A stretch of DNA of 20,778 nucleotides from Pelargonium cotyledonis (taxonomy: Eukaryota; Streptophyta; Magnoliopsida; Geraniales; Geraniaceae), in assembly GCA_036897625.1 (NCBI GenBank), contig JAYMTA010001281.1, positions 1-20,778 on the forward strand, written 5' to 3'. The notes beneath the pieces are model-generated. The model saw only the letters and a list, made by a program, of their open reading frames with translations, made no database searches and was not told the origin of the DNA. This document shows positions 1-11,198 of this stretch, one piece after another. Both the position numbers and the translations under genes were made by a program. Positions within the stretch are counted from its first letter, which is position 1. Every line of letters begins with the position of its first letter.

Positions 1-160
1 ATTCCGTTAACTTTGACGGAAATAATGGACGGATAGTTTTGTGACATACTTTAGGGTATCCAAAAGTAACAAACCATTATTTAGGATAGGTATGTGCAAA
101 AGATGCATACTTCAGGGTAGGTATGTGTAATTTTTCACTTTTTTTATTGCTCTCTGTAGA
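1..160. repeat. partial foldback-type repeat at window edge
   Basis: The sequence opens with a short inverted repeat (TTCCGT at 2-7 against ACGGAA at about 16-21). Related blocks around AGGGTAGGTATGTG follow at about 50-130, ending near an A/T-rich boundary at about 130-150. This fits one arm of a palindromic MITE whose other arm lies left of the window. No target-site duplication can be tested because the left end is missing. The element class is inferred. Confidence 0.4.
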
Positions 161-1000
161 GTTTTGAGTTCTGTTTGGTAGAAGCCAAAAACAACTCTTC
201 ACATTCTGCACCCTGTTAGGAGGGAACGGTACAATATAACAGAATCCCACTTTTCCTTTTTGTTGATCCAAACACGACCTTATATTTACTTTTCCTAGGG
301 ACGGTTAGCTCTTGGACTGGATATTAAGAAACTAACTGTAAAAGTACGTTTAAAATTTTGATAGCAGTGTGTAATGTGTTGAAAAATGTTATTTGTTCAT
401 TTTTTTAACTCAAATGTTTTATTTTTATTTCTTAATTATTTAGCTCTTGGACAATATTAACTAATTATTCTGATGTCAAAAAAAAAAAAAAAACTTATTT
501 TTTTACCTCAAATGCAATTTAAAATATATTAATGAAAGAGGAGGCTGTGGAGGCAGTGTGATCACATAAAGGCCCATTTACTGTTAAGGTCTGTTTGTGG
601 ATATGTTTCTGAATTGGGCGTGCAAATTCAAGTATTGTAAGCCCCAAACGATCCATCAGAGCTGGATCATAATTGTTGCAGGGCCCAATTTGCCAATTAA
701 ATGTGTGTTATAAAATTAGTCAACTTAAACATATCTATCAGTTACTTCACGTCATGTTGCTTGTAGAGACACAAATGTACAATTGTAGAGCGTATGAGGT
801 ATGTTGCAAGAACAATTTAATCGTACACAATTTTTGTGTTCAAAATAAGCATATGCACGTTTGATATTCTCACATAGATGTGACAATTTGACCAGCACAA
901 AGTCAAGCTACTACAAGTCGTTTTAAAGTACAATAAGAGGTTTACACTCCATCTACAAATCAACCATCTTATAGCTCATTGAGAAACAAAGTGAGGCAGA
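161..1000 (+). promoter_or_regulatory. upstream/promoter region of the RGLG-type gene
   Basis: This AT-rich stretch contains no convincing gene. Two GGCCCA-type motifs (GGCCCAT at 571-577, GGGCCCAA at 681-688) match the site II/TCP-binding elements common in promoters of broadly expressed plant genes. A purine-rich stretch at about 981-1024 looks like transcribed leader, and a good donor follows (GAAG then GTAAAG, intron start 1025). The matching acceptor is TCGCAG ending at 1126, so a 102-nt leader intron is plausible. No TATA box was identified with confidence. Confidence 0.4.
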
Positions 1001-1195
1001 GCAAAAACAGAGAAATCAGAGAAGGTAAAGCAAATCTCAAGCACAGCATCGATTCCACAACTCGTTCATGGTCAACAAGCTATCTTTTGCCTTTTCGTCC
1101 CTCTAACATTGCAAACCTAATCGCAGGTAGTGAAGAGCCCGGAAAGGAGAAGCAGCCCCGACGTAGCCGTAGCAAAATCGCCGTATCAGCCAAGC

Positions 1196-4100
1196 ATGTT
1201 CAACTACAGTAAAAGTAAATCGTTTCCGTTTTCAGGCAGATCAGCCAGTACCGGTAGCAGCAGCAAGACTGCTGATGAAGAAAGGCTGAAACTGAGCTCC
1301 ACCAAAGACAAGAACAAGCTAGCTTCAACCACCGACACCACCACCACCCAATCCAAATCTGACTCCTCTAGTAAGAGCAAATATGCTTTCATTCCCGATA
1401 ATTACTCATCGATCGATCAGGTACGTTTGTGTTCCCCTTCTCTGTATGTATCTCTTCCGCTGGATCTTAAATTCGAGTTTCCTAGGGTTTTACAGGATGC
1501 ATAAGGCTGATTTCGTTTGATATTTTTACTAGCTACTGAAATTGATTTTATATTATTCGAACTTGTTCATAGAACAAGTAAGAAATTTAACGCAGCTATG
1601 TTGCTGTGAACTGGATGGATCATGGATCCATATTTTTTCAGAGAGGACAAGATTTTTAAATAAAAAATTATTATATAGTAATAGTAATAGTAATATTCTA
1701 ATAATTTTTCACATAGATACAGGCAGAAGACTTTAACATTTTTTTTTTATCATTAATGATTATGAAAGAAAATATGAGATATATCTAAAACTATTTGATT
1801 TTTATTCAAGTCAAAATTATAATATTTGTTGAAATATGGATAGTGTTTAAAAATTTAGCAGGGTAAAAATATATGATACTGGGTTGTTATTAGGAGCAAA
1901 ATCTTAATACTCATTAGAAGACATATATACAGTTAATAAAATTGCCTCCACACCACACTACTCCATGTAGCTCCATCCCTGGTTTTAAACTATATTTGAG
2001 AGCAAGGTTCATTGTTGGCTGTTGGGTTGATTGGTTATTAGTCAAATCTGTCCGCATATTTGTAATTAGAGTAAAGGAAGCTATTCTTATCCACTAAAAG
2101 AGAATCACGAATTTCAGAGCCAAGAACTAATATAATTTTATTAAACTGACGCTCCACATCCACAAGTTTATTGAAGCGGACATTGAAGATAGTTGATGAA
2201 AAAATGTGTGGCTGAGACATCGTCTCCTCAGAAATATAGATTACGTTGTCAAGTTCTGTCACATGATTCACAACCCAATAGTTGTTGACCTGACAATTTA
2301 AGTGGAACATAAATAAGTGTGAGCTTTATCATCTCACTTTGCTATCAATTTCATGCCTATATATTTCCATTCTGTGCGTGCATAACATGTCGTCCCTATT
2401 CTCTTTTTTTCTTTGGCATTCTTTCTGCATCAGTTACTCCACAAATAGTGGTTAACTTACTAGACTATTAAACGTAGTTGAACATTAAGACATGTTTTCA
2501 TTAAAGAATATTGATTATTAGGTTCATAGCAGTGACATCAACACTCTTGTTTCAAAAGAAATGGGCCAGAAGCAAGTTAGATAAGGAATATAAATAATAT
2601 GCAGCAATACTAGTAATAAGTTTTTAAAGAGCTAGTTGGCTGTAACAGTGATGTTAGCTGTTAGTCTTCTTTACTTATGTCCTGACCTGACACCCTTGCG
2701 TACACAAGCGGTTAGGTTTTTATTTTCCAGTGGTCCCGTTAGCAGTTGTTTGATACGTACAATTCCACTAGGGATGGTTAGTGTTTGTGACAATAATGAT
2801 TGCTAGTAGTATTAAACATAGATAGTATGGAACAAGTGGGACCCTAATCTCATTGTCTATTGCCGTCAGTACCTTTGGTTCTACTTCTAACTTAACTAAA
2901 CTTAAGAATTTTCCACCAAGTGTATGGAAAATTCAATTTTACCCCTTATATTTAGTTAACTATTTTTCTCTCCTCGTTTTTATTTTTAATTTGGAGGTGT
3001 GAGTTGAAAATTTAAGAAATAAGGGCTAAAATAGTCTTTTAACTTAAGGAGGGAATAAAGTCACTAGCAAATTGGGGTGACTAAACTTAAGGTTAAGTGT
3101 CTTGGGAAATTGTTTAGGATACTGATATGTTTGTGAACTATTCTACTAGCTAATAAGAAAGCTCTTGACTTCAACTTCTATAGGTTAAGTGCCTATATTG
3201 TGTTTTTCTTATTAAAAAAGAGAATGATCTTCTTGTTGATCAGAATTCAGGACATATGCTGTCTCGTATATATAGTTTGGATAGAGTCATTTCTAATTAA
3301 AAATAATCAATAAATAATGTCAAAATTTCCCCAAAAGAATTTTTTTTTTTTTGAGTTTTTGTCTATTATGGATTATTAAAAAAAAATGCCATGTAAACAG
3401 GGCTACTATCTATAGCAGATGATGGGGTGTTATAGAATGCTAAAAGGATTTCAAGACTGGCCAACTTTATGCTTTTCTTCTAAATACCAAAAGATTGTTG
3501 TTCGTTATCAATTGTTACTGAAGGCTAGTCATTGGTGAGAACATGCACACTTCCCAGTTCTTTTGCATGACTGGTGTTTAAGATACCTGCAAAATGCATC
3601 ATATCTCTCTAGACTATAAGAACGCCATAATTTTTAATTCTCCAGGGTTCTAAGCTCTTAAGAGATTTATTTACTTTCAGGTTACGGAAGCTTTGAGAAA
3701 AGCTGGTCTAGAATCATCCAATCTCATTCTTGGAATTGATTTCACCAAAAGCAATGAATGGACAGGTATGTTTGTGCTGCAAACCTGGTCCATTCTTGTC
3801 TGCACCGTAGATTGTGGATGCAACTAATATGAGATAATGATACTAGATACTTATTGTTCACCATCTCCTCCCTTTGTTTTCTTTTGCTTAGAGCCTTAAA
3901 CTGTTATAGAACGGATTGTCTTCAATTTTATATCCTGAAAGTCAATCAATTTATATTGTTCTTATGAAGGCAAACAGTCGTTTAACAATAGGAGCCTGCA
4001 TGCTATCGGTGATACACCAAACCCCTACGAGAAAGCCATCTCCATCATAGGAAAGACTTTGGCTCCTTTTGACGAAGACAACTTAATTCCGTGTTTCGGC

Positions 4101-7100
4101 TTTGGTGATGGTAGGGTGTCATCTCCAAAAGTTTATACTTTTAACTATTCTAGTTTATTTCATAGTGTAGTCACTGGATTGATTTCTTCATTACAGCAAC
4201 CACACATGATCAAGAAGTGTTTAGTTTCCACAGTGATCATTTGCCTTGCAACGGTTTCGAAGAAGTTTTGGCCTGTTATAGGAAGATAGTCCCAAACTTG
4301 CGACTTTCAGGTCAGTTATTTCTTTGTTTGTTACCTGATAAGGTGTTGGTCTTGACATTAATATTGGAAATTATGATCTCCAAGAACTCTTAGACCACTA
4401 ACTGAGATCTCAGTCTCAAGATCTTTAATGCCATTCCATTGGAAATAGCTACACAGACTGCAATGAGTGAGACACTCGAACAGGAACAAAAATAATCAAA
4501 CAATCAATATCACATAACAACCGTTAACCCAAGTAGCACAGCCGTGCTTCCTTCAGTCCCACAATCTCTCAAACGATGTAAGGCCATTTTGATGCCCGTT
4601 CTGCGCTCATCCAGCACGCTAGTGATGTGCTCTTCACGTCTGTGATGCGATTCCTTCATCCATACAATTAATTCTTCTGCTTTACAACTAAGGCTATGGT
4701 TAATATTTTACAACATTTTCCAGATTGATATCATATGCAGTTTCTTTTTATTGTTTTGCATTTCTAAAGTGTTGTATCTCCATATATTTATTCTATCTGT
4801 AATTGTCTTATAGGGCCAACTTCATATGCACCGGTAATTGAGGCTGCAATTGACATTGTGGAGAAAAGTGGCGGCCAGTACCATGTACTGATTATTGTTG
4901 CGGATGGTCAGGTTAAATTCAAATTCAAACTCTCTCTCTCTCTCTCTAACCAGACATGATTTTCTGCAGTTCTCTGACCAGTTTAATTGTTTAGGTCACA
5001 AGAAGTGTCAATACAAGTGGTGATGAACTGAGTCCTCAAGAAGATAAAACAATTCAAGCAATAGTCAGTGCAAGGTAGAGTCATGCATATCCTATTTGGC
5101 TTTCCATTGACCATTAAGTTAACACTCATTTGGCAAAAATATTATGTTCAGTTTTGGAGGTGCTAGTACCGTTGGTCAGACCCATCATCTACTTTGGATG
5201 TTTTTAGTGCCAATATGTGCAGATGAAAGGAGATCATATATGACACTAATTTAATGAACTTAATGGCAAATGCAAAGAAATCATATTAGATGGTGAAATC
5301 CTAATATGGGTTATTTTATGTGAAGACATCTTTTCATGTTAGGTTGTAGCTTCCAATTATAATAAATGAGCCACCAGGAACTTTTTATATCATGTCAGTA
5401 TGGATATTAGAGGAAGATTCAGTTTGGCAATTCCTAGATCCAATGAGTAGTTTTGAGAATCTGCTAAAAAAAAAAAGAGTAGTTTTGGGTTACAGCCACC
5501 TAGTTTTCTATCAGGCCTATTCAGGTTATACTTATCGAGATTTTGGATTATTTGTTTTCCTTCAGCGGTGCTAGGTAAAAATGACCGTTTTTGTTGAGAG
5601 CTTATCTCTCACTTTATAGAAGAATGTTCTACTTATTATCAAATTTTCTTTTACTATCTGATTGAGCCAGATTGGAATTGAGGTAGCGTTTAAAAAAGTT
5701 GTCCTAGAATATTCCCATTCCCAAAAATTGTAATCCAAATACTACCTTGTTGAATTGGGAGTTGCCAGAAAAGAAAACAGTCCACTGTGTCTCATAATAG
5801 GGGTGAAATTGTTAAATGATGGCTATGTCAAGTGATTAGATACTGGATTCACATGCTATTTTGAGACTGAATTAATTCTTTCTTTAATTTTACAAGTAGT
5901 TCATATCCACTCTCAATTATTCTTGTTGGAGTTGGTGATGGACCCTGGGATGACATGAAGAAGTTTGATGACAAGATCCCTTCACGTGAGATTGATAATT
6001 TTCAGGTATTGAGCCAAAAGTTTGAATTCTTTCAATTTGACTTTGATTACCAAAATGTTAACCCTTTATTTGTATGTTTGTCTTCTTCTTCTTCTTTTTT
6101 TTTTTTTTTACAGTTCGTTAACTTCACTGAGATAATGACTCAAAATACAAATCCATCACAGAAAGAAACAGCTTTTGCTCTTTCTGCCCTCATGGAGATC
6201 CCTATTCAGTACAAGGCAGTCATTGAGCTCAATATGCTTGGGTATGAACAGCTAAACTTTTAATTGTAATCTCTTATAAACTGTAATTTTCATGTGTATG
6301 TCGGCAGAGCTTGGTTTTAGAATTTCGATCATCATTGCTTAATTTCTTGAATACAAGACACACGCCGGGAAGAGCGAAGAAAATTGTTCCACGCCCTCCT
6401 CCAGTTCCTTACAGTCATCGCCCATCACTGCAACGTGAACCAAGCTCTCCTCCGGTTTCTTACAGTCATCGCCCATCACTGCAGCGTGAACCAAGCAACG
6501 TTTCACGTTCCGTTGTAGATGATCGAAGCCAGGTACAGAGACTGTGGTTCATGGCTTTTATATACCTTGGATTATTTGTTTGACCCAAATCTAGACATAA
6601 ATATATGATGTAGTATTTACACCTTTGGAATGGTGAAATGTGTAGTTTACCCTAAATAATCGGTTGAGGACAGTGATGGACCCGTGAAGTGACATTTTTT
6701 GCCAATCATATAACCTTAATTTTTCAAATAAAAGCCATACAAACGAAAAGAATCTGGAAACAATTTTTTTCTTCACAATTATTATTATTATTTTTTGTTG
6801 ATTCCATACAACTTTTTGAGATGAACTTTGGGTGATTTTTGTGTTGATGTCATGAAGGTTTTCGAAAAGAACATGATGGTGACTTCAGTTTATATATAAA
6901 AAAATGCATGCTTATTGCTAAATTTTGAATCATGCCATTGTCTCTGAACTGTGTAGACTTTTCCATTAAACACTTGTTATGCTGGGTTTAGTTTTCCCAT
7001 AAAATCTTACAATCTGGTTTATCAATCTGACATCTGAGTCCATATATACCACTGTTTCAATCCCTTTTAGGAGCACTGTTTTGTTATTAATTTATTTTAC

Positions 7101-7347
7101 TCAATTGTAGGCCTGCGCAATTTGCCTGACAAATGCAAAAGACTTGGCCTTTGGCTGCGGGCACATGGTGGGCTGCACAAACTGTATTGGTTGCATCTTG
7201 TTATCATCAATGCTTTTTACCAATACAATTGTATCATGTAGCAACTAAAATTTTCGATTGCAGACTTGCAGAGAATGTGGGGCAAAAGTGTCCAACTGCC
7301 CAATCTGCCGGCAGCCAATAAGCAGCCGCCTCAGGCTGTACACTTGA
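1196..7347 (+). CDS. RGLG: RGLG-type E3 ubiquitin ligase (copine/vWA + RING)
   Basis: Eleven exons with GT-AG junctions keep one frame: 1196-1420, 3681-3765, 3970-4110, 4197-4310, 4814-4911, 4995-5074, 5897-6005, 6114-6241, 6358-6532, 7111-7167, 7264-7347. They give 431 aa. A Ser/Lys-rich N-terminus (1-65) precedes a copine-type vWA domain (about 66-327). Its metal-site motif is D95-x-T97-x-S99, and the family blocks ILGIDFTKSNEW, PFDEDNLIPCFGFGD and VGVGDGPWDDM are present. A Pro-rich linker follows (328-385). The C-terminal C3HC4 RING uses C387, C390, C401, H403, C406, C409, C416 and C419. Family members ubiquitinate proteins in hormone and stress signalling. The linker beginning GRAKKIVPRPPP and the RING resemble RGLG3/RGLG4 more than RGLG1/RGLG2, which is a judgement by eye. 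The start at 1196 is the first in-frame ATG after the stop at 1118. It lacks the Gly2 used for myristoylation in RGLG1/2. Confidence 0.93.
1421..3680 (+). other. large first intron of the RGLG gene
   Basis: This is a 2260-nt GT-AG intron (donor GTACGT, acceptor TTTCAG). It separates the variable N-terminal exon from the conserved vWA exons. It is AT-rich with homopolymer runs. It includes an unexplained antisense open frame (2038-2310) and a candidate foldback repeat (about 2888-3100). A long first intron in a plant gene often carries expression-enhancing elements, but none can be named here. Confidence 0.8.
2888..3100. repeat. candidate degenerate foldback repeat in RGLG intron 1
   Basis: Inverted matches flank a central segment. 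ATTTTACCCCTTAT (2936-2949) pairs with ATAAGGGCTAAAAT (3019-3032) at 12 of 14 positions. Further out, CTTAAC and CTTAAG blocks (about 2891-2906) face CTTAAGGTTAAG (about 3086-3097). This suggests an old MITE. No clear target-site duplication was found, so the call is weak. Confidence 0.3.
6398..6499 (+). repeat. 17-codon tandem duplication in RGLG exon 9
   Basis: Two adjacent 51-bp units (6398-6448 and 6449-6499) match at 45 of 51 positions. Only three differences fall in the first 48 bases. In the protein, residues 341-357 and 358-374 both follow the pattern PPV(P/S)YSHRPSLQREPS. The length is a multiple of three, so the frame is kept. The units lie in the flexible linker between the vWA and RING domains. 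Confidence 0.95.
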
Positions 7348-8420
7348 CAACTGACAATTGCATGTAAGTGTACATATGTGTTAACTTTGAAGCCAGACAG
7401 TCTTAGCTATGCGACTGGCGTTTCGCAATATCCTTCCACTGTAGTGTCTTATGTTATTAGGTGATGCTGTTTTATTTATGTACATTTCTATGTTTTGTTT
7501 ATGAAGGTAAAGTCTTCATAAAAAACAAAACAAAACAAAAACTGTTGTATTTTATTTGGTGGAACTGTATCCACCAGCATGTTTAGGATTGATCAATGTG
7601 AAGGTTTGGTGTGTGGATTGTAAAGACAGCTATGGCATTATTGCATCTGGACTTTTTGTTAATGTGAATGTACTAATGGAACTAATTGGGGAGTTTAGAG
7701 TTCTTAAAACCCCTTAATTTGAAATTTGTTTGGAAAACTATAAAATATCAAGTAACTTCACTAGGCATATCTTGAATCAGAATCCTATTAGATTTTAATT
7801 CAAAGTAGTCTGTTATAAACTTATAACCAAAAATATTGTTAATCTGATTAGAGAAGCAGGTAAGACTTGAATTTGTCTCAAGTTCAATACATCATCTCAT
7901 TTCAATTATATTTTTACTCATTTAAAGGTTCAAATTCAAAATTTACGAGTGTAATAGTCAATTCGAATAATCAATTGAACTTTATTAGCTTCTACACGGT
8001 TAAAAAGTAGTGACCTAACAAAATGCAAATATAACACTTTCGCCCATATTGTTTAATCTCTTATGTGCATCCTTTCGATCCTCGACTTACCATCAAAAAT
8101 TATTTTACACAAATGAATATAGAAATCAACTAACACGACTATTTGACATGAGCGTTTGATATTTTTTTATAGTTATATTCGTTTTGGTTTTGTTCGTATA
8201 TCGGCAAATTGGGTTGTACATGGCGGTTTTAGAGTCGGATTGTTGGATTGGTCTTGTTGGTCCGAAAGACATTGTGGCTCCTTTGGAGCATGATCTTATT
8301 TGAGCCTCCGATAATTAAAAACGAATTATTATTGAACGGGTTGCGTCCGGGTTGAACCATACAACACAACACGGTCACTATGTTAACACGAAAGTACCGT
8401 TCATTCAGTTGTCATTAAAA
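7348..8420. other. 3' UTR of the RGLG gene and intergenic spacer
   Basis: The transcript presumably ends within a few hundred bases of the stop. A donor-like GTAAGTG occurs at 7364-7370, so a 3' UTR intron cannot be excluded. No strong AATAAA signal was found. The rest is AT-rich spacer. The stretch from about 8330 to 8400 has a CACAACACGG/TAACACG flavour like the hAT-type repeats further right and may be a decayed fragment. No gene is seen. Confidence 0.5.
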
Positions 8421-8446
8421 GAGAAAAGTAAAGGAAAAGAAGAAGA

Positions 8447-8506
8447 GCCCAACAGAGAGAAGAGAAGAGAAGAGAAGAGAAGAGAGTTGATGCTGTGAGA
8501 GTCGAG
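8447..8506 (+). promoter_or_regulatory. purine-rich 5' leader with a minimal uORF
   Basis: An AGAGA/AGAAG repeat tract (about 8455-8486) immediately precedes the coding start, as is common in plant 5' leaders. A two-codon upstream ORF (ATG CTG TGA, 8490-8498) ends eight bases before the main ATG at 8507. A ribosome starting there would have to reinitiate almost at once, so it could lower translation. That effect is inferred. Confidence 0.5.
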
Positions 8507-10946
8507 ATGAGCACATGGATGTGGATGGTGAGGATGACCCGCGACTCCAAGCCCTTCTTCTTCACTTTCGCCACCGTATGCGGCATCATCCCCGGAGCCG
8601 TCGGCTTCCTCGTCATGCAGGCCACCAGTTCCACCAACGATAAGCTCGAATCCGATCTCCGCCGTAAATCTCGCCCTGAAACCGAAGTACGTTTTTGCGT
8701 TTCACCTCAGCTAAGTTTATCATATCTACTGATTTTCATTTGCTATTTCTCACCCTAATTACTGCTTATGATTGATTGTCACTTCAGCTGAAACTCAATT
8801 TGATTCAATTCAATGTCCACAATAATGGAACTTTTAGTTTTTTAAGGTACAAATTGCTTTGCTTGCTTGAAATTGCAGAAGAAACTAGTATTAACTAATA
8901 TGGAACAATTCAATTCAATCGTCCACAGTAATGGAACTTTCTGCTTTTTTAGTCACAAATTCCATTGCCGGCTTGAAATTACAGAAGAAACTAGTTTTTA
9001 AGGTTTCTTCTATTGTTGTATGTATGGTTTAGTTGCTACAGTACAGCATCAATGTGGTACCAAATAGTAACAAAATATAGTTAATACTCCACGGAACAAT
9101 TCATTTCAATTCAACAGTCATAGAACTTTTAGGTTTCCCAGTCTCAAATTGCTTTGCTGGCTTAAAATTGTAGAAGAAACTAGTTTTATGGTTATGTCTA
9201 TTGTTGTATGTATAGTTTAGTTGCTATAGTACACATAATACGTGTGCTAGTAACAATATATTGTTTTTCGTTAATATTCCAGGGAACAATCGACAAAAAA
9301 TTCCTCTAGTTAATATCTCCATACTTGGATAGAAAAGAACTGATATGAACATAAGATCAAAGTAAGAAGTTCCACCCTTAGGCTAGTGAGTTGCATGTGC
9401 TTTTTTTGGCATACCATTCTCTTCCAACCTGATTTTGGGCTGTAAATACTTGGAAAAGCTTATGATGTATTAGAATCTTTAGCATCGGCATTAGAAAATT
9501 AAAAAACATAATTTATGAATATTATCTGGATATTGATGCAGATATATAGTTTTCTTCTGCAAATGTTAACATCCATGTTCATATGCATCTAGTTCAGTCT
9601 AGCCACATTCAGTGCAGCAGCATTTGTTAACAAAAATGAATTTATGAATTTTGATATTGATACAGATAGTTTTCTTCAACAAATGTTAACATTTATGGTC
9701 CTATGCTTCTGGTTCAGTCTAGCTACATTCAGTGCAGCGACATTTGAGAACAAAGATAAAATATCTGTATTTGGATATTGAATTTGATTCGGATAGTTTT
9801 CTTCAGCAAATGTTAACAACTATGGTTCTATGCTTCTAGATTCTAGTTCAGTGTAGCTATCTTCATTAGAGGTTGTAGCCTGCCACCATGCATGATGTTC
9901 ACTTCACAGCTCAAACTTCCTCAGTGTTCTGTCTGCTTTTATCTCTCTAGTTTTAATATTAGCCAAGCTCGTGAAGAGTGACTGTCAGTACAAGATTAGC
10001 CACTCTCTTCTTTTTTCCAGCTAGATATTAAGCCCATTTGTCCACAATGATTCTTATAATCTAGCCCCTCTTATTGACAAACAAGGTTTTATATATGTTA
10101 TATTTCCCTGCAATTAGAAAGGACTAACAGGTAAAGATGTACTAAGATCGATAAAACGACTGACATTCTGGGATTCATTAAATTTGTTGCCAGAATTAAA
10201 ATCTATACAGGCAAAGCTACTTCCATTAAGCCAAAGATTGTATAGTTTAACCTAGTTGGGATTTACTATAGGATCATGCGTCTTAGGTTTCCAACTTTTT
10301 TTGGTGGACATGTCTATTAGCTTATGTTGATAAGACTTCCTAAATTATTTTCCATATGAACTACTTGGTTGGTTATTTCTCTATTTAAAAAGTTCTGCAA
10401 GCTAAAGATTTAGCATAGTTTTGGCTGCCCGGTTGCAACTTGAAATGAGATGATCAGTGCCATTTTTGTTGCAACGTGTCTCTGTCCTGTCCCTTCTCAT
10501 CTATATTGTAATGCCATTTCATACAATCCTTTCGCTGGCCCTTCAATCCTCCTTCTTGTTACCTCTGATAGTCTGGTATGCAATTACACACCACATTGCA
10601 TATTGAATTTTTTACAGGCACATATTTGATTTATTTAAATTACCGGATGTAAGATCTAGTTGTAATAACTGCTCTATTTCACATGAGATTAAATTTGAAG
10701 TCGCCTTCTTGAAGCATTATTTAATGGATTGGTTAAATTGGTAAACAGATGATGGGGAAAGTGAACCAAGATAGACTGGGGGAATTCCTCGCGGAGGTGC
10801 AGAGGAAGGAAAATATAAATGACAGATATGAAGCTGCTCTGAAAGGGAAGACCCTAACTAGGAATCCTTATGTGAGAATTCAACCAATTCCAAAGGAAAT
10901 CAATGCTGAAGCTGACAAGGAACAGAAGAACAAAGAAAAGAAGTAG
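8507..10946 (+). CDS. uncharacterised small single-pass membrane protein
   Basis: Two exons (8507-8686 and 10749-10946) join in frame across a 2062-nt GT-AG intron to give 125 aa. The N-terminus is short, Trp/Met-rich and basic (1-16). One hydrophobic helix follows (about 17-40, FFFTFATVCGIIPGAVGFLV), then a charged hydrophilic tail (41-125) that ends in a Lys/Glu-rich stretch. Exon 2 is rich in charged and amphipathic residues (around LGEFLAEVQRKE). I believe similar short proteins occur across plants as unnamed transmembrane proteins, but I cannot assign a function or an organelle. There is no clear cleavable signal peptide: the helix starts after residue 16 and looks like an anchor. The start is the first ATG in this frame with downstream coding character. 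Exon 2 itself begins ATG ATG, so a shorter soluble product is conceivable. A leader tract upstream and an AATAAA downstream support a real transcript. Confidence 0.8.
8804..9282. repeat. triple degenerate repeat, family A, in the small-protein gene intron
   Basis: Three copies of a roughly 90-bp block recur at about 8804-8889, 8908-9000 and 9098-9187. Each runs from an ATTCAATTCAA start, through ATGGAACTTT-like and CAAATTGC-like segments, to GAAGAAACTAGT. Copies 2 and 3 also share a downstream segment (CTATTGTTGTATGTAT, then GTTTAGTTGCTA), so the larger unit is about 190 bp. The copies have diverged by substitutions and small indels. Confidence 0.85.
9511..9858. repeat. triple degenerate repeat, family B, in the same intron
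   Basis: Three copies of a roughly 120-bp unit lie at about 9511-9635, 9639-9757 and 9769-9858, the last being shorter. Shared blocks are GATAGTTTTCTTC, AAATGTTAAC, ATGCTTCT, GTTCAGTCTAGC and ACATTCAGTGCAGC. This family is unrelated in sequence to the one just upstream. It gives this intron an unusual duplication history. Confidence 0.85.
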
Positions 10947-11192
10947 ATAGGTGACCAACTTTTGGTAAGGGAATTTCCTTTTCTGGATGCCAATTGATAA
11001 AGAACCATATTCACTAGATGTTATATTTATGCAAAGATATCTCGTGGACTTGTGGTCTCTTTTGTGTTTGTTTTCAAATGTTTCAGGAGTAACAGAGTAT
11101 TATTTTTAGTTTTAAGGATTAAAAGATTATTATTTTTAGTTTTAGTTTTTTTTCTTCTTATGCCAAGAGTATGCACATTTGTATACTTTCCG

Positions 11193-11198
11193 AATAAA
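11193..11198 (+). terminator. polyadenylation signal AATAAA
   Basis: A canonical AATAAA lies about 250 bases after the stop codon of the small membrane-protein gene, in AT-rich sequence and before the hAT-like element. It is the best candidate for the 3' end signal of that gene. Confidence 0.5.

Noticed and set aside
5392..5574. 60-codon + frame in RGLG intron 6
   Set aside because: It is wholly intronic, lacks a family match, and the flanking exons splice in frame without it.
6307..6357. Alternative acceptors for RGLG exon 9 at 6306 and 6320
   Set aside because: Both put a stop codon in frame within a few codons, whereas the acceptor at 6357 restores the family linker GRAKKIVPRPPP.
7133..7321. 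Continuous frame through the RING exons
   Set aside because: It reads through intron 10 in a different frame from the RING. The two short exons (7111-7167, 7264-7347) give the true C3HC4 domain.
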